Position numbers and translations under genes: made by a program | The notes under the pieces: generated by a model | Seen by the model: the letters and a program-made list of their open reading frames with translations, nothing else | Told to the model about the DNA's origin: nothing | Databases searched by the model: none | Shown: piece by piece, positions 33,037 to 41,692 of the stretch | Layout: the number at the start of each line of letters is the position of its first letter | How positions within the stretch are numbered: the stretch's first letter is position 1 | DNA from: Halorubellus sp. JP-L1 | Lineage (GTDB): Archaea; Halobacteriota; Halobacteria; Halobacteriales; Natrialbaceae | Assembly: GCF_011440375.1 (NCBI RefSeq) | Contig: NZ_JAAOIR010000001.1 | Location: 248,001 to 312,000, forward strand | Length of the DNA: 64,000 nt | Reading direction: 5' to 3'

Positions 33037-33202
33037 ACGCGAACCCGGTACGCAAGACGCTGTAAAGTTTGTCCTTCCATCGAGCGAAGGTATGCACGAA
33101 CGTGGTTGCTTGTTGGGCGGATTCGCTCGTGCGACGCGACGGACCGCCGCTGTCGCGTCCGACCCCGACGCCGTTTTCCGGCCGCCGAACGAACTTCCGG
33201 GC

Positions 33203-35380
33203 ATGACTGCGCCAACGGACCGGAATCGCCTCGACGAGGAGGCGTCGCCGTACCTGCGACAGCACGCCGACAACCCCGTGAACTGGCAGCCCTGGGACGA
33301 CGCCGCGCTCGAGGCCGCGCGCGAGCAGGACAAGCCCATCTTCCTCTCGGTCGGGTACTCGGCGTGTCACTGGTGTCACGTCATGGAGGACGAGTCGTTC
33401 CAGGACGACGACGTCGCCGCGCTCCTGAACGAACAGTTCGTCCCGATCAAGGTCGACCGCGAGGAGCGCCCGGACGTCGACTCGATCTACATGACGGTCT
33501 GCCAGACGGTGACGGGACGCGGCGGCTGGCCGCTCTCGGCGTGGCTGACGCCGGAGGGGAAGCCGTTCTACGTCGGGACGTACTTCCCGAAGGAACCGCG
33601 TCGGAACATGCCCGGGTTCGAGGGTCTCCTGGAGCGCATCGCGGAGTCCTGGCAGGACGACGAGGACCGCCGGGAGATGGAGTCTCGCGCGGACCAGTGG
33701 ACTGCTGCCGCACGGGACCGCCTCCAGGACGTGCCCTCCGCGGGCGCGGACGCGCCGGGCGACGACCTGCTCGTGGACGCGGCCGGTGCCATCCAGCGCA
33801 GCGCCGACCGCGAGCACGGCGGGTTCGGGAACCAGGGACCGAAGTTCCCCCAGGAAGCGCGATTGCACGTCCTCCTGCGCGCGCACCACGACACCGGCGG
33901 GGAGTCGTACGCGGACGTCGCCCGGGAGACGCTGGACGCGATGGCCGACGGCGGCCTCTACGACCACGTCGGCGGCGGCTTCCACCGGTACTGCACGGAC
34001 CGCGACTGGACGGTCCCGCACTTCGAGAAGATGCTGTACGACAACGCCGAACTCGCACGACTCTACCTCGCGGGCCACCAGGTCTTCGACGACGATGACC
34101 GATACGCGACGGTCGTGGAGGAGACGTTCGCGTTCCTCGAGCGCGAGCTACGGCACCCCGACGGCGGCTTGTACGCGACGCTCGACGCGCAGAGCGAGAC
34201 GCCCGACGGCGACCACGAGGAGGGCGCGTTCTACGTGTGGACGCCCGAGCGCGTCGCGGACGCGGTCGCGGCGAGCGACGACTGCGACCCCGTGGACGCG
34301 GACCTGTTCTGCGAGCGCTACGGCGTCACCGAGTCCGGGAACTTCGAGAACGACTGGACGGTCCTCACGATCTCGAAGCCCGTCGCGGAACTCGCCGAGC
34401 CCCACGACCTCGACGCCGACGCGGTCCGTGCCCGCCTCGAGCGCGCTCGCGACGCCGTCTTCGACGCACGGAGCGAGCGACCGCGGCCGCGTCGCGACGC
34501 GAAGATCCTCGCCGGCTGGAACGGCCTCGCAATCAGCGCACTCGCTGAAGGCGCGATCGTGCTCGAGGACGACGCGTACGCCGACCTCGCGGGCGACGCG
34601 CTCGCCTTCGTGCGCGAACACCTCTGGGACGAGGACGCCCAGCGGCTCTCGCGGCGCGCCGTCCCCGTCGACGGTGACGGTTCACTGGACGAGCATCGCG
34701 ACGGATCGCTCGACGTCCAGGGCGAGGGCTACCTGGAGGACTACGCGTTCCTCGCTCGCGGCGCGTTCGACCACTACCAGGCGACCGGCGACGTCGAGTC
34801 GCTCTCGTTCGCGCGCGACCTCGCGGACGTCGTCCACGAGGAGTTCTACGACGCCGACGCCGGGAGCGTGTTCTTCACGCCCGACTCGGGCGAGGACCTC
34901 GTCGTCCGTCCGCAGGAGGTCCGCGACCAGTCCACGCCCTCCAGCCTCGGCGTGGCGTGCGACGTCCTCCTCTCGCTCTCGCACTTCGCGACCGACGACC
35001 GCTACGAGGCCGTCGTCGAGACCGTCCTCGAACGTCACGGGTCGCGGATCGAGGCCAGTCCCGTCGAGCATCCGTCGCTCGCGCTCGTCGGCGACCGGTA
35101 CCGGAGCGGCGACGCCGAACTGACGCTCGCGTGCGACGACCGGCCCGCGGAGTTCCGCGAGACGCTCGCCGCGACGTACCTCCCGCGACGCGTCGTCGCC
35201 CAGCGCCCGGCGACCGCCGACGGCCTCGCGGCGTGGCTCGACGCCCTCGAACTCGACGCGGCCCCGCCCATCTGGGCGGATCGCGACGCCCGCGACGGCC
35301 CGACCGCGTACGCCTGCCGGTCGTTCGCGTGCTCGCCGCCCGCAGCCTCGCTCGAAGACGCGATTGCGTTCTTCGATTGA
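33203..35380 (+). CDS. DUF255 thioredoxin-domain protein (YyaL/SSP411 family)
   Basis: 725 residues. Residues 1-165 form the DUF255 thioredoxin-like domain: RNRLDEEASPYLRQHADNPV, NWQPW, and the CxxC-type motif GYSACHWCHVMEDESF near residue 55, then GRGGWPLSAWLTPEGKPFY. The rest is an (alpha/alpha)6 barrel like N-acyl-glucosamine epimerases with motifs GGLYDHVGGGFHRYCTDRDW, HFEKMLYDNAEL and GYLEDYAFLARG. Exact reaction is unknown; the family spans bacteria to mammals. Start ATG 33203. Its TGA stop leads straight into the second hairpin repeat array. Confidence 0.9.
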   Translation: MTAPTDRNRLDEEASPYLRQHADNPVNWQPWDDAALEAAREQDKPIFLSVGYSACHWCHVMEDESFQDDDVAALLNEQFVPIKVDREERPDVDSIYMTVCQTVTGRGGWPLSAWLTPEGKPFYVGTYFPKEPRRNMPGFEGLLERIAESWQDDEDRREMESRADQWTAAARDRLQDVPSAGADAPGDDLLVDAAGAIQRSADREHGGFGNQGPKFPQEARLHVLLRAHHDTGGESYADVARETLDAMADGGLYDHVGGGFHRYCTDRDWTVPHFEKMLYDNAELARLYLAGHQVFDDDDRYATVVEETFAFLERELRHPDGGLYATLDAQSETPDGDHEEGAFYVWTPERVADAVAASDDCDPVDADLFCERYGVTESGNFENDWTVLTISKPVAELAEPHDLDADAVRARLERARDAVFDARSERPRPRRDAKILAGWNGLAISALAEGAIVLEDDAYADLAGDALAFVREHLWDEDAQRLSRRAVPVDGDGSLDEHRDGSLDVQGEGYLEDYAFLARGAFDHYQATGDVESLSFARDLADVVHEEFYDADAGSVFFTPDSGEDLVVRPQEVRDQSTPSSLGVACDVLLSLSHFATDDRYEAVVETVLERHGSRIEASPVEHPSLALVGDRYRSGDAELTLACDDRPAEFRETLAATYLPRRVVAQRPATADGLAAWLDALELDAAPPIWADRDARDGPTAYACRSFACSPPAASLEDAIAFFD

Positions 35381-35535
35381 ACTGACTCCCCAAGCATACG
35401 GCGGCCGCTCGGCCGCCGTTTCCGGTACTGACTCCCCAAGCATACGGCGGCCGCTCGGCCGCCGTTTCCGGTCCTGTCACCCAAGCATACGGCGGCCGCT
35501 CGGCCGCCGTTTCCGGTCCTGTCCCCGAGCATACT
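35381..35535. repeat. three tandem 46-bp hairpin units plus remnant after DUF255 gene
   Basis: Units 35381-35426, 35427-35472 and 35473-35517 and a degenerate fourth from 35518 (CCTGTCCCCGAGCATACT). Core ATACGGCGG-N8-CCGCCGTTTCC with N8 = CCGCTCGG, giving a perfect 9-bp stem (ACGGCGGCC/GGCCGCCGT) and 4-base loop followed by TTT. The array starts directly after the stop TGA, reading TGAACTGACTC as at the paa repeat. No gene lies between 35381 and 35647. Confidence 0.9.
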
Positions 35536-35647
35536 GTGGCATCGCGGTCGCCACGTCGGCCGCGACGCGCCGGAATCCCGTGCGGGGGAGCCGTCTCGCC
35601 CGTGGACAGCCACAACGGTTTTGCGTCGCTGCGTCCCTGTTCGTGTC

Positions 35648-36070
35648 GTGAAGCGAACGTTCCTCGGAGCGCTGCTGGTCGGGGGCCTCCTCGGGTACGC
35701 GTTGCTGTCGGGCGCCGCGATCGACCTGAACCCGACGCCGACCGGCGACCCGCCGCGCACGCACGACGTCCAGGTGCGTGCGATCGGCGAGGGAACGACG
35801 CCGGTGTCGGTCACGCTCCTGCGGAACGGGAACACGGTCCTCGAGCGCGACCTGGCGGCGAACGAGTCGTTCGCGCGCGTCCTCAGGCTACAGGGGTCGG
35901 GCGAGTTCACGCTCGTCGTCTCTACGTCCGGGGATTCGACGACGGTGACGGTCGACCGACCCGAGCGCTATCGGCACTGCACGGGCGACATCGACGTCCG
36001 GTTCTCGGTGGAGACGGAGGACGTCTACGTGTCGACGCAGGAGAAGCCGGGTCGCTGCATCGAGCCCTGA
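35648..36070 (+). CDS. secreted or membrane-anchored protein, unknown
   Basis: 140 residues from GTG 35648. An N-terminal hydrophobic segment after MKRTFLGALLVGG is a signal anchor; there is no lipobox or twin Arg. The exported part is beta-rich (VQVRAIGEGTTPVSVTLLRN, GEFTLVVSTSGDSTTVTVDR) and has two Cys near the end (RHCTGD, GRCIEP) that could pair. T-rich CGGTTTTGCG (35616-35625) fits a leaderless promoter for this GTG. Family not recognised. Confidence 0.55.
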   Translation: MKRTFLGALLVGGLLGYALLSGAAIDLNPTPTGDPPRTHDVQVRAIGEGTTPVSVTLLRNGNTVLERDLAANESFARVLRLQGSGEFTLVVSTSGDSTTVTVDRPERYRHCTGDIDVRFSVETEDVYVSTQEKPGRCIEP

Positions 36071-36110
36071 GAGCGGAACGTACCGACTGGGGCCCGAGAC
36101 GTGCCGTGAT

Positions 36111-36500
36111 TCAGGCGCGTGCTTCGAGCGCTTCGGCGAGTTCGACCGCGACCGGCTTGCGTGCGTCCTCGACGAACCGCGCGAGTTCCGATCCGGTCTC
36201 GCGGTCCTCGACGACGACCGTCGGGATGAACTCGATGCCGTACTCGTCGACACCGGGGCCGACCTTCTCGCCGTCCTCGCGCTCGACGGGGTAGTGCTCG
36301 ACGTCGTCGACGCCCGCGGCGTCGAGCAGCGCGCCGAAGTCCGGGAGTTGCTGTCGGCAGTCGACGCACCAGTCGCCGCCCCAGACCTTCACGACGACGT
36401 CGTCCGCGACGGCCTCCCAGGTCGCGACGGTGTCCTCGTACGCTGCCGGCGCGAAAGCCGGGTTCGGCCGCATCGTCTCCAGTTGCTCTGCTTCGCTCAT
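36111..36500 (-). CDS. thioredoxin-like protein (WCVDC)
   Basis: 129 residues, thioredoxin fold. The active-site motif is VVKVWGGDWCVDCRQQLPDF with CxxC near residue 45, and the cis-Pro loop is EFIPTVVVEDRE. The WCVDC motif places it with the haloarchaeal thioredoxin-family reductants rather than classic WCGPC. Start ATG 36500 gives a standard length. It is divergent from the cysteine synthase gene; both deal with sulfur or thiol metabolism, which may or may not be meaningful. Confidence 0.85.
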   Translation of the reverse strand: MSEAEQLETMRPNPAFAPAAYEDTVATWEAVADDVVVKVWGGDWCVDCRQQLPDFGALLDAAGVDDVEHYPVEREDGEKVGPGVDEYGIEFIPTVVVEDRETGSELARFVEDARKPVAVELAEALEARA

Positions 36501-36634
36501 ACGACCACTACCGACGCTGGGGCTTTGACGGTTCCGACGCGAGCGAAGACTGCCACAACCTGCGAACGCCTCCGGTAGCGTCACGCCCTGCCGGTGACCG
36601 ACACCGTAAAACCGGCGAGGGCGAACGGGGAGAT

Positions 36635-37651
36635 ATGAAGCGGAGCATCCTCGGAACCATCGGGTCGCCGCTGGTGGCGGTCGACGGCCCGCGGGGCGCG
36701 ACGGTGGCGGCGAAGGTGGAGTCGGCGAACCCGGCGGGGTCCGCGAAGGACCGGCCGGCCCTGGAGATGATTCGAGCAGCCGAGCGCGCGGGCGAACTCG
36801 AGCCGGGCGATCGCGTGGTCGAGCCGACGAGCGGGAACACGGGGATCGGCGTGGCGATGGTGTGCGCGGCGCGCGGGTACGACTGTACGATCGTGATGCC
36901 GGCGTCGAAGTCGCCGGAGCGCCGTCAGGTGATGAGCGCGTACGGTGCGGACCTCGAACTCGTCGAGGGCGAGATCGAGGCGGCGCGCGAGCGCGCGGAC
37001 GAGATCGAACACGAGCGGGGCGCTGTCCAGTTGCACCAGTTCGAGAACGAGGCGAATCCGCGAGCGCACTACCGGACGACCGCCGAGGAGATCATCGAGC
37101 AGGTCGAGGGCCGGGAGATCGACGCGTTCGTCGCGGGCGTCGGCACGGGCGGGACGCTCTCGGGGAACGCGCGCCGGCTCCGCGAGGAGTTCCCGGAGAT
37201 GACGGTGGTGGCGGTCGAACCCGAGGAGAACGCGGTGCTGTCGACGGGCGAGAGCGGCGAGGACGAGTTCCAGGGGATGGGGCCGGGGTTCGTCAGTCCG
37301 AACCTCGACCGGAGTCTGGTCGACGAGGTGGAGACGGTCGACATCGAGACGGCGGAGGCGGAGTGCCGGCGGCTGGCGCGCGAGGAGGGCATCCTCGTCG
37401 GGCAGTCCTCTGGGGCGACGAACGTCGCGGCGAAGCGCGTCGCGGAACGCATCGCCGAACCCGACGTGGACTGCCCGCCGGCGGGCGACGGCGAGCCCCG
37501 CGAACCGCTCGCGGAACGGGACGCGACGGACGGCGGGCGAGTCGTGGGCGCCGACCGGGACGCGGGCGCGGATTGCCCGCTCGTCGTCACCGTGTTCTGG
37601 GACTCCGGGGAGCGCTACCTGTCGACGGGGCTGTTCGACGACGCCGCGTAG
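36635..37651 (+). CDS. cysK: cysteine synthase family PLP enzyme
   Basis: 338 residues, fold-type II PLP enzyme. PLP lysine in ESANPAGSAKDRPALEMI (Lys near 38), phosphate and carboxylate loop EPTSGNTGIGVAM, and GVGTGGTLSGNARRL. O-acetylserine (or phosphoserine) plus sulfide to cysteine is the usual reaction. The last part, residues about 285-315, is an insert rich in Asp, Glu and Arg ahead of the final strand VVTVFWDSGERYLSTGLF. CACCGTAAAACC about 30 bases upstream is a likely promoter. Cystathionine beta-synthase activity cannot be excluded. Confidence 0.87.
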   Translation: MKRSILGTIGSPLVAVDGPRGATVAAKVESANPAGSAKDRPALEMIRAAERAGELEPGDRVVEPTSGNTGIGVAMVCAARGYDCTIVMPASKSPERRQVMSAYGADLELVEGEIEAARERADEIEHERGAVQLHQFENEANPRAHYRTTAEEIIEQVEGREIDAFVAGVGTGGTLSGNARRLREEFPEMTVVAVEPEENAVLSTGESGEDEFQGMGPGFVSPNLDRSLVDEVETVDIETAEAECRRLAREEGILVGQSSGATNVAAKRVAERIAEPDVDCPPAGDGEPREPLAERDATDGGRVVGADRDAGADCPLVVTVFWDSGERYLSTGLFDDAA

Positions 37652-37714
37652 GTCGGCCGATGCTCGTCCGCTCGTGAACTCGGAGCTTGCGCCGCCGCCG
37701 CCGTCGTCGCCGAG

Positions 37715-38026
37715 TCAGCGTTCGTTCGCGAGTCGGTTCGCGTCCGTGACGACCTTGAACGCCGCACCGATCAGGCCGCCGAACAGCATCGCTGCGCCGA
37801 CGACGGCGAGGACGAGGCCGACGATGCTGACGACGAGTTCGACCAGGAACCCGAGGAATCCGGGATCGACGAACAGCGAGAGGCCGACCGTCGTGAGGAC
37901 GCTTCCGAGTAGGTAGACGATGATCAGGCGACGCATCGTCGGCTGGAGCGCGTACGCGACGGCTGTCTCGAAGTCCACCGGCGAGTCGAGGAGCACCGAT
38001 TCGGCGTCGGGTTCGGGTTCGGACAT
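37715..38026 (-). CDS. small membrane protein, unknown function
   Basis: 103 residues: a 30-residue acidic start (MSEPEPDAESVLLDSPVDFE) then three hydrophobic segments at about 32-52, 55-78 and 80-97, ending in a basic tail. Start ATG 38026, with ACGTTTACA on the minus strand (about 38047-38055) at leaderless distance. No family recognised. Convergent with the cysteine synthase gene, 63 bases apart, and divergent from the next membrane protein. Confidence 0.6.
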   Translation of the reverse strand: MSEPEPDAESVLLDSPVDFETAVAYALQPTMRRLIIVYLLGSVLTTVGLSLFVDPGFLGFLVELVVSIVGLVLAVVGAAMLFGGLIGAAFKVVTDANRLANER

Positions 38027-38132
38027 ACCCCCACGTCTCGAGGGACGTGTAAACGTCTTGGGGTGATTCGGGTGGTCGAATCCGTCGTGGGGAACCAGAA
38101 CGCTTCTTTGCGGGGCCGGCGAACGCCGTCGC

Positions 38133-38582
38133 GTGCACGAGGACACCGCGCACGAACTCGGGTGGTCGCTCGCGATCGGGGCCTGGTACGCCGTCGTCGG
38201 GTTCGCGTCCGTGCTCGCGGTCGGTGCCCTCTCGACCGCGTTCGTCGCACCGCTCGACTTCGTGCTCTCCGCGACCGCGGGCGTCCTCCTCGCCGCGACC
38301 GTCCTCTGGTGGCGGGGCGCGGAACGCCCCGGCGTGCGGACGCGCCGCCGGAGCGCCGCCGTCGGCGCCGTCGTCGGTCTCGTCTCGCCGACGCTCGCGT
38401 TCGCGCTCAACCCCGTCGTCTACGGTTCCTCGGCGGGCTTCCTCGTCCGGCTCGCGAGCGGCGTCGTCGCAGCGGGCGTCCTCGGTCTGAACGCGCTGCT
38501 CGCGACCTTCGGACTCACCGTCGTACTCGGCGCACTCACGGGCTGGTCGACCGCCGGCTGGATATCGCTCCTGCGGGAGTGA
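38133..38582 (+). CDS. small membrane protein, unknown function
   Basis: 149 residues from GTG 38133 (MHEDTAHELGWSLAIGAWY). About five hydrophobic segments (12-33, 41-60, 75-97, 102-120, 124-147), with a basic loop GVRTRRRSAAVG between the second and third. A T-rich element (CTTCTTTGCGG, near 38104) is at promoter distance. No motif recognised. Confidence 0.55.
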   Translation: MHEDTAHELGWSLAIGAWYAVVGFASVLAVGALSTAFVAPLDFVLSATAGVLLAATVLWWRGAERPGVRTRRRSAAVGAVVGLVSPTLAFALNPVVYGSSAGFLVRLASGVVAAGVLGLNALLATFGLTVVLGALTGWSTAGWISLLRE

Positions 38583-38608
38583 GCGCAGACCCCGAGGCCG
38601 CTCGCGAA

Positions 38609-39538
38609 TCAGTCCGCGAAGAAGTCCGAGAGCGCGTCGACGACGACCTCGGGATGCTCGTGAGTCGGCCAGTGCCCGCACGCCGGGATCTCCACGAGCG
38701 TCGCGTTCGGCGCGCGCTCCGCGGCACGGCGCGCCCACTCGACGGGGAATAGCGGGTCGTCGCGGCCGTGCACGAACAGCGTCTCGACCGCGAGGTCGGG
38801 CAGTCGCGGTGCGAGATTCGTAGCGACCCGCCCCGAAGGACCGATCTCGTTGCGCTGGAACGCGGCGAACGCCGCGCCGGCACCGCGTCGACTCGCGCGC
38901 TCGCGGAACGCCTCCACGAAGGACGGGTCGAGCGCGCTCACGTCGTGAACGACCTGCGACAGCCCGTTCCGGGCGGCGAACGTCGACGTCCCCATCGCGG
39001 CGTAGCCCGCCTGGTTCGCGCCCGGGAGGTTCGCGAGCGCGTACCAGAGCGACCCCGCCGGGATGGACTCCCCGATACCGTAGCTCGACAGCGCGGCGAG
39101 CCGGCTGACGCGCTCGGGGGACTCGAGCGCGAACGAGAGCGCGACCCCGGCCCCCAGCGAGATGCCGGCGAGCCGGACCGACTCCAGGCCGAGGTCGTCG
39201 AGGACGCCGGCGAGCACGCGCCGGTACGCGTCGATCGAGTGCTCGGGCGCGTCGTCGCTGTCGCCGTGGCCCGGCCAGTCGATCGCGTACACGCGGTGTT
39301 CGCGGCCGAGCGCCGGCAGGACGTGCTCCCAGGAGAGGCCGGCGTCGTCCACGCCCGCGCCGTGCAAGAGTACGAGCGGCGGTCCCGTCGAACCGGCGCG
39401 ACGATACGCGATCTGGCGGCCGTCGACGACCGCGACGCCCGACCCGACGTTCGCCGGCCCGTCGTCACCGTCGACTGACTCGTCCGTCCCCTCCCCGTCC
39501 GCTCCCACGGCGTTCGCGCGCTCGTCGTCGGGGATCAT
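38609..39538 (-). CDS. alpha/beta-fold hydrolase
   Basis: 309 residues. HGAGVDDAGLSW is the oxyanion loop, the nucleophile elbow is LAGISLGAGVAL (Ser near 127), the acid Asp is in VHGRDDPLFPVEW and the base His in IPACGHWPTHEHPE. The cap region contains NLPGANQAGYAAMG. The first 37 residues are an acidic extension without structure, and a later start is possible. The ATG overlaps the stop of the DUF5804-like gene (ATGA), so the two are translationally coupled. Substrate unknown. Confidence 0.8.
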   Translation of the reverse strand: MIPDDERANAVGADGEGTDESVDGDDGPANVGSGVAVVDGRQIAYRRAGSTGPPLVLLHGAGVDDAGLSWEHVLPALGREHRVYAIDWPGHGDSDDAPEHSIDAYRRVLAGVLDDLGLESVRLAGISLGAGVALSFALESPERVSRLAALSSYGIGESIPAGSLWYALANLPGANQAGYAAMGTSTFAARNGLSQVVHDVSALDPSFVEAFRERASRRGAGAAFAAFQRNEIGPSGRVATNLAPRLPDLAVETLFVHGRDDPLFPVEWARRAAERAPNATLVEIPACGHWPTHEHPEVVVDALSDFFAD

Positions 39539-40026
39539 ACGGTGAACTCCTCCTCGGAGAGCCGGACGACGACCGTGTCGTCGACGTCACGCAGGTCGTA
39601 CTCGGGTATCTCGCCGTCCTGGCGGGCGACGTACAGCGGCTCGACGAGCGACGGCGGCCCACCGGGGTTCGGGTCCTCCGGCGTCGGCTCTGGCTGCTTC
39701 AGGCCGTACACCTTCAGGAACTCGCCCGTCTCCGGGCCGTCGACCGCGCCGTCGCGGACCTTCGTCGCCAGGTCGCGGGACAGCCACTCGAGGTCGTCCA
39801 CGCTCGGCTCGCGCACGAGCACGTCGTCGACGAACCGGACGACGTACCAGTTCAGGTCGTTGCACAGGGACACCGCAGCGCCGAGGCTCACGGTCGACAG
39901 CGCGATGGCGTTGTCGAACGGCTGGCGCAGGTCGTACGTCGACAGCGCTTCGCGCGCCGTCTCCCGCGACAGCAACTCGTACTGGAGGTCGCAGTCAGCG
40001 TCCCCGACGAAACAGACCTCTGTCAC
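39535..40026 (-). CDS. DUF5804-like haloarchaeal protein
   Basis: 163 residues, soluble. It begins MTEVCFVGDADCDLQYELLS and has the conserved run LSTYDLRQPFDNAIALSTVS and NDLNWYVVRFVDDVLVREPS; this pattern fits the haloarchaeal DUF5804 family. Function unknown. It is the first gene of a two-gene unit with the alpha/beta hydrolase (4-base overlap). Confidence 0.7.
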   Translation of the reverse strand: MTEVCFVGDADCDLQYELLSRETAREALSTYDLRQPFDNAIALSTVSLGAAVSLCNDLNWYVVRFVDDVLVREPSVDDLEWLSRDLATKVRDGAVDGPETGEFLKVYGLKQPEPTPEDPNPGGPPSLVEPLYVARQDGEIPEYDLRDVDDTVVVRLSEEEFTV

Positions 40027-40107
40027 GGGCGTTCCTCGGGGACGACGACGGTAAGCCGTTTCGGCTTGCCACCCTCGTTCGTCGCACTCGACTCTCGTCC
40101 CCGTCGG

Positions 40108-41583
40108 TCAGCCACAGGCCGTCTCTCCGAACGGCATCCGGTCGACGCGATCGGGGCCGTCGAGCCGGACGGTGCTCGCGACGAACGTGACGTTCACGCG
40201 AGCGAGCGACCCGCCGTTCTGGCGGCTCCAGCGCTCGCAGAGGTACGCGCCGAAGCGCTCGCGGAGATCGGGTGCCGGAGAATCCCGAAGGTGCGTGAGG
40301 TAGACGTACCAGCGATGGCTCGGGTAGGTCGCGTCGACGTCCAACGGCCGCTCGAGCGAGTCGGTGCCGGCGAACGCGTCGACGCGCTCGCCGCCGTCGG
40401 TCGTGCCGACGGTGACGTACCAGCCGCCGGTGGCGCGAGGCTCGGGCGCGAACATGTCCCAGCGACGCTCCTCTGGGTCGACGGTGTCGGTCGCGGCGGG
40501 CGGGAGCGCGAGCAAACCGATGCCGGCGGCGTTCCAGACGAGCACGAACGCGAGCAGGCAAGCGGCGACCGCACGACCGAAACCGGGGCCGCGATCGCGG
40601 ACCGCCGACGGCAGGAGACCGCGCCCGGTCGCGGGCAGGCGGTCGACGGTTCGCTCGAAGAACCGGGAACCGATCACTCGCGAGTCGACCGTGCGCTCGA
40701 GGCGATCCCAGACCGACGACGGGAGGAAGGGGAGGAGGGCGGCGATGGAGACGAGCGGGAAGACGCCGAGGCGAAGCGTGAGCGCCATCGCGAGGTGGCC
40801 GGCGGCGAACGCGGCCACGACCCCGGTCCGGCGACGGCCGGTCGCGAGCACGAGCAGGGGCGCGCTCGCGAGCACGACCAGCCAGGCGTACGTGCCGGCG
40901 GTCAGGAGCAGCGTTTGGCCGGCGAGCCAGTCGCCGAGGAGTACCGTTACGGCGTCCATCCCGAACGCGTACCGGCCCGCGGTGCCGGCGTGCCAGGCGT
41001 CCCCCCTGGCCTTGAGAACTGCGTTGGCGACGTACACCGCGAGCACCTGGACGAGCAGGCCCGCGGCGGCGAGCGACGCGACCCGTCTCGCCGGACCATC
41101 GGCGTCGACGCCAGTGGGCTGCCCGCGAGAGCGTGCGTCGACGCTCCAGCGCGCACCGAGCGGGAGGAGCAGACTCCACAGGAGGAGCCGCCTGAGCAGC
41201 GAGTCGCCGGCGTTCAGTAGCACGGGGTTCCGCAGTTGGAGCGAGACGAGGCCCAAGAGCGTCGCGGCGGTCGCGAGCCGCGTCCTGTACCCGACCGCCA
41301 TCGCGAGCGCGGCGACGACGGTTGCCGCGAACAGAACGAGCTGCCACCAGAGCCCGCCGAACAGCGCGTGCGCGGAGAGCCGGCCGAGGGTCGGGTAGAG
41401 TTCGAGGAGGAGCGAACGCGGGAGGACGCCCGCGTCCGTGTAGAACGCCGTCGCGTCCGGGAGCCGAAGTGCGAGGTCGAGGAGGACTATCGATGCGAGC
41501 GCGACCCGGAACGCGGCGAGCGCTCGCCGGTCCACCGAGAACCGGTCGGCGAGCGCCCATCGGATTCGCGACGCGGCGGTCAT
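40108..41583 (-). CDS. HTTM-domain membrane protein (VKG-carboxylase-like)
   Basis: 491 residues. It has the horizontally transferred transmembrane (HTTM) layout: DRRALAAFRVALASIVLLDL near the start, FYTDAGVLPRSLL, WSLLLPLGARWSVDAR, and RWDMFAPEPRATGGWYVTVG in the external domain. About ten hydrophobic segments. Bacterial relatives are distantly related to vitamin K-dependent gamma-carboxylase, but the archaeal ones have unknown function. Start ATG 41583 is chosen because upstream residues are unlike the family. The C-terminal domain ends with a CG pair (FGETACG). Confidence 0.8.
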   Translation of the reverse strand: MTAASRIRWALADRFSVDRRALAAFRVALASIVLLDLALRLPDATAFYTDAGVLPRSLLLELYPTLGRLSAHALFGGLWWQLVLFAATVVAALAMAVGYRTRLATAATLLGLVSLQLRNPVLLNAGDSLLRRLLLWSLLLPLGARWSVDARSRGQPTGVDADGPARRVASLAAAGLLVQVLAVYVANAVLKARGDAWHAGTAGRYAFGMDAVTVLLGDWLAGQTLLLTAGTYAWLVVLASAPLLVLATGRRRTGVVAAFAAGHLAMALTLRLGVFPLVSIAALLPFLPSSVWDRLERTVDSRVIGSRFFERTVDRLPATGRGLLPSAVRDRGPGFGRAVAACLLAFVLVWNAAGIGLLALPPAATDTVDPEERRWDMFAPEPRATGGWYVTVGTTDGGERVDAFAGTDSLERPLDVDATYPSHRWYVYLTHLRDSPAPDLRERFGAYLCERWSRQNGGSLARVNVTFVASTVRLDGPDRVDRMPFGETACG

Positions 41584-41692
41584 TCGGGTTCTGCCGTATC
41601 GACCACCAGCACGGAGAAATGTCTTGTGTACCCGTCCACCGACGGCGATCGCGTCGGCGAACCGCGTCACTCGGAGCGACCGCGTGGCCCAC

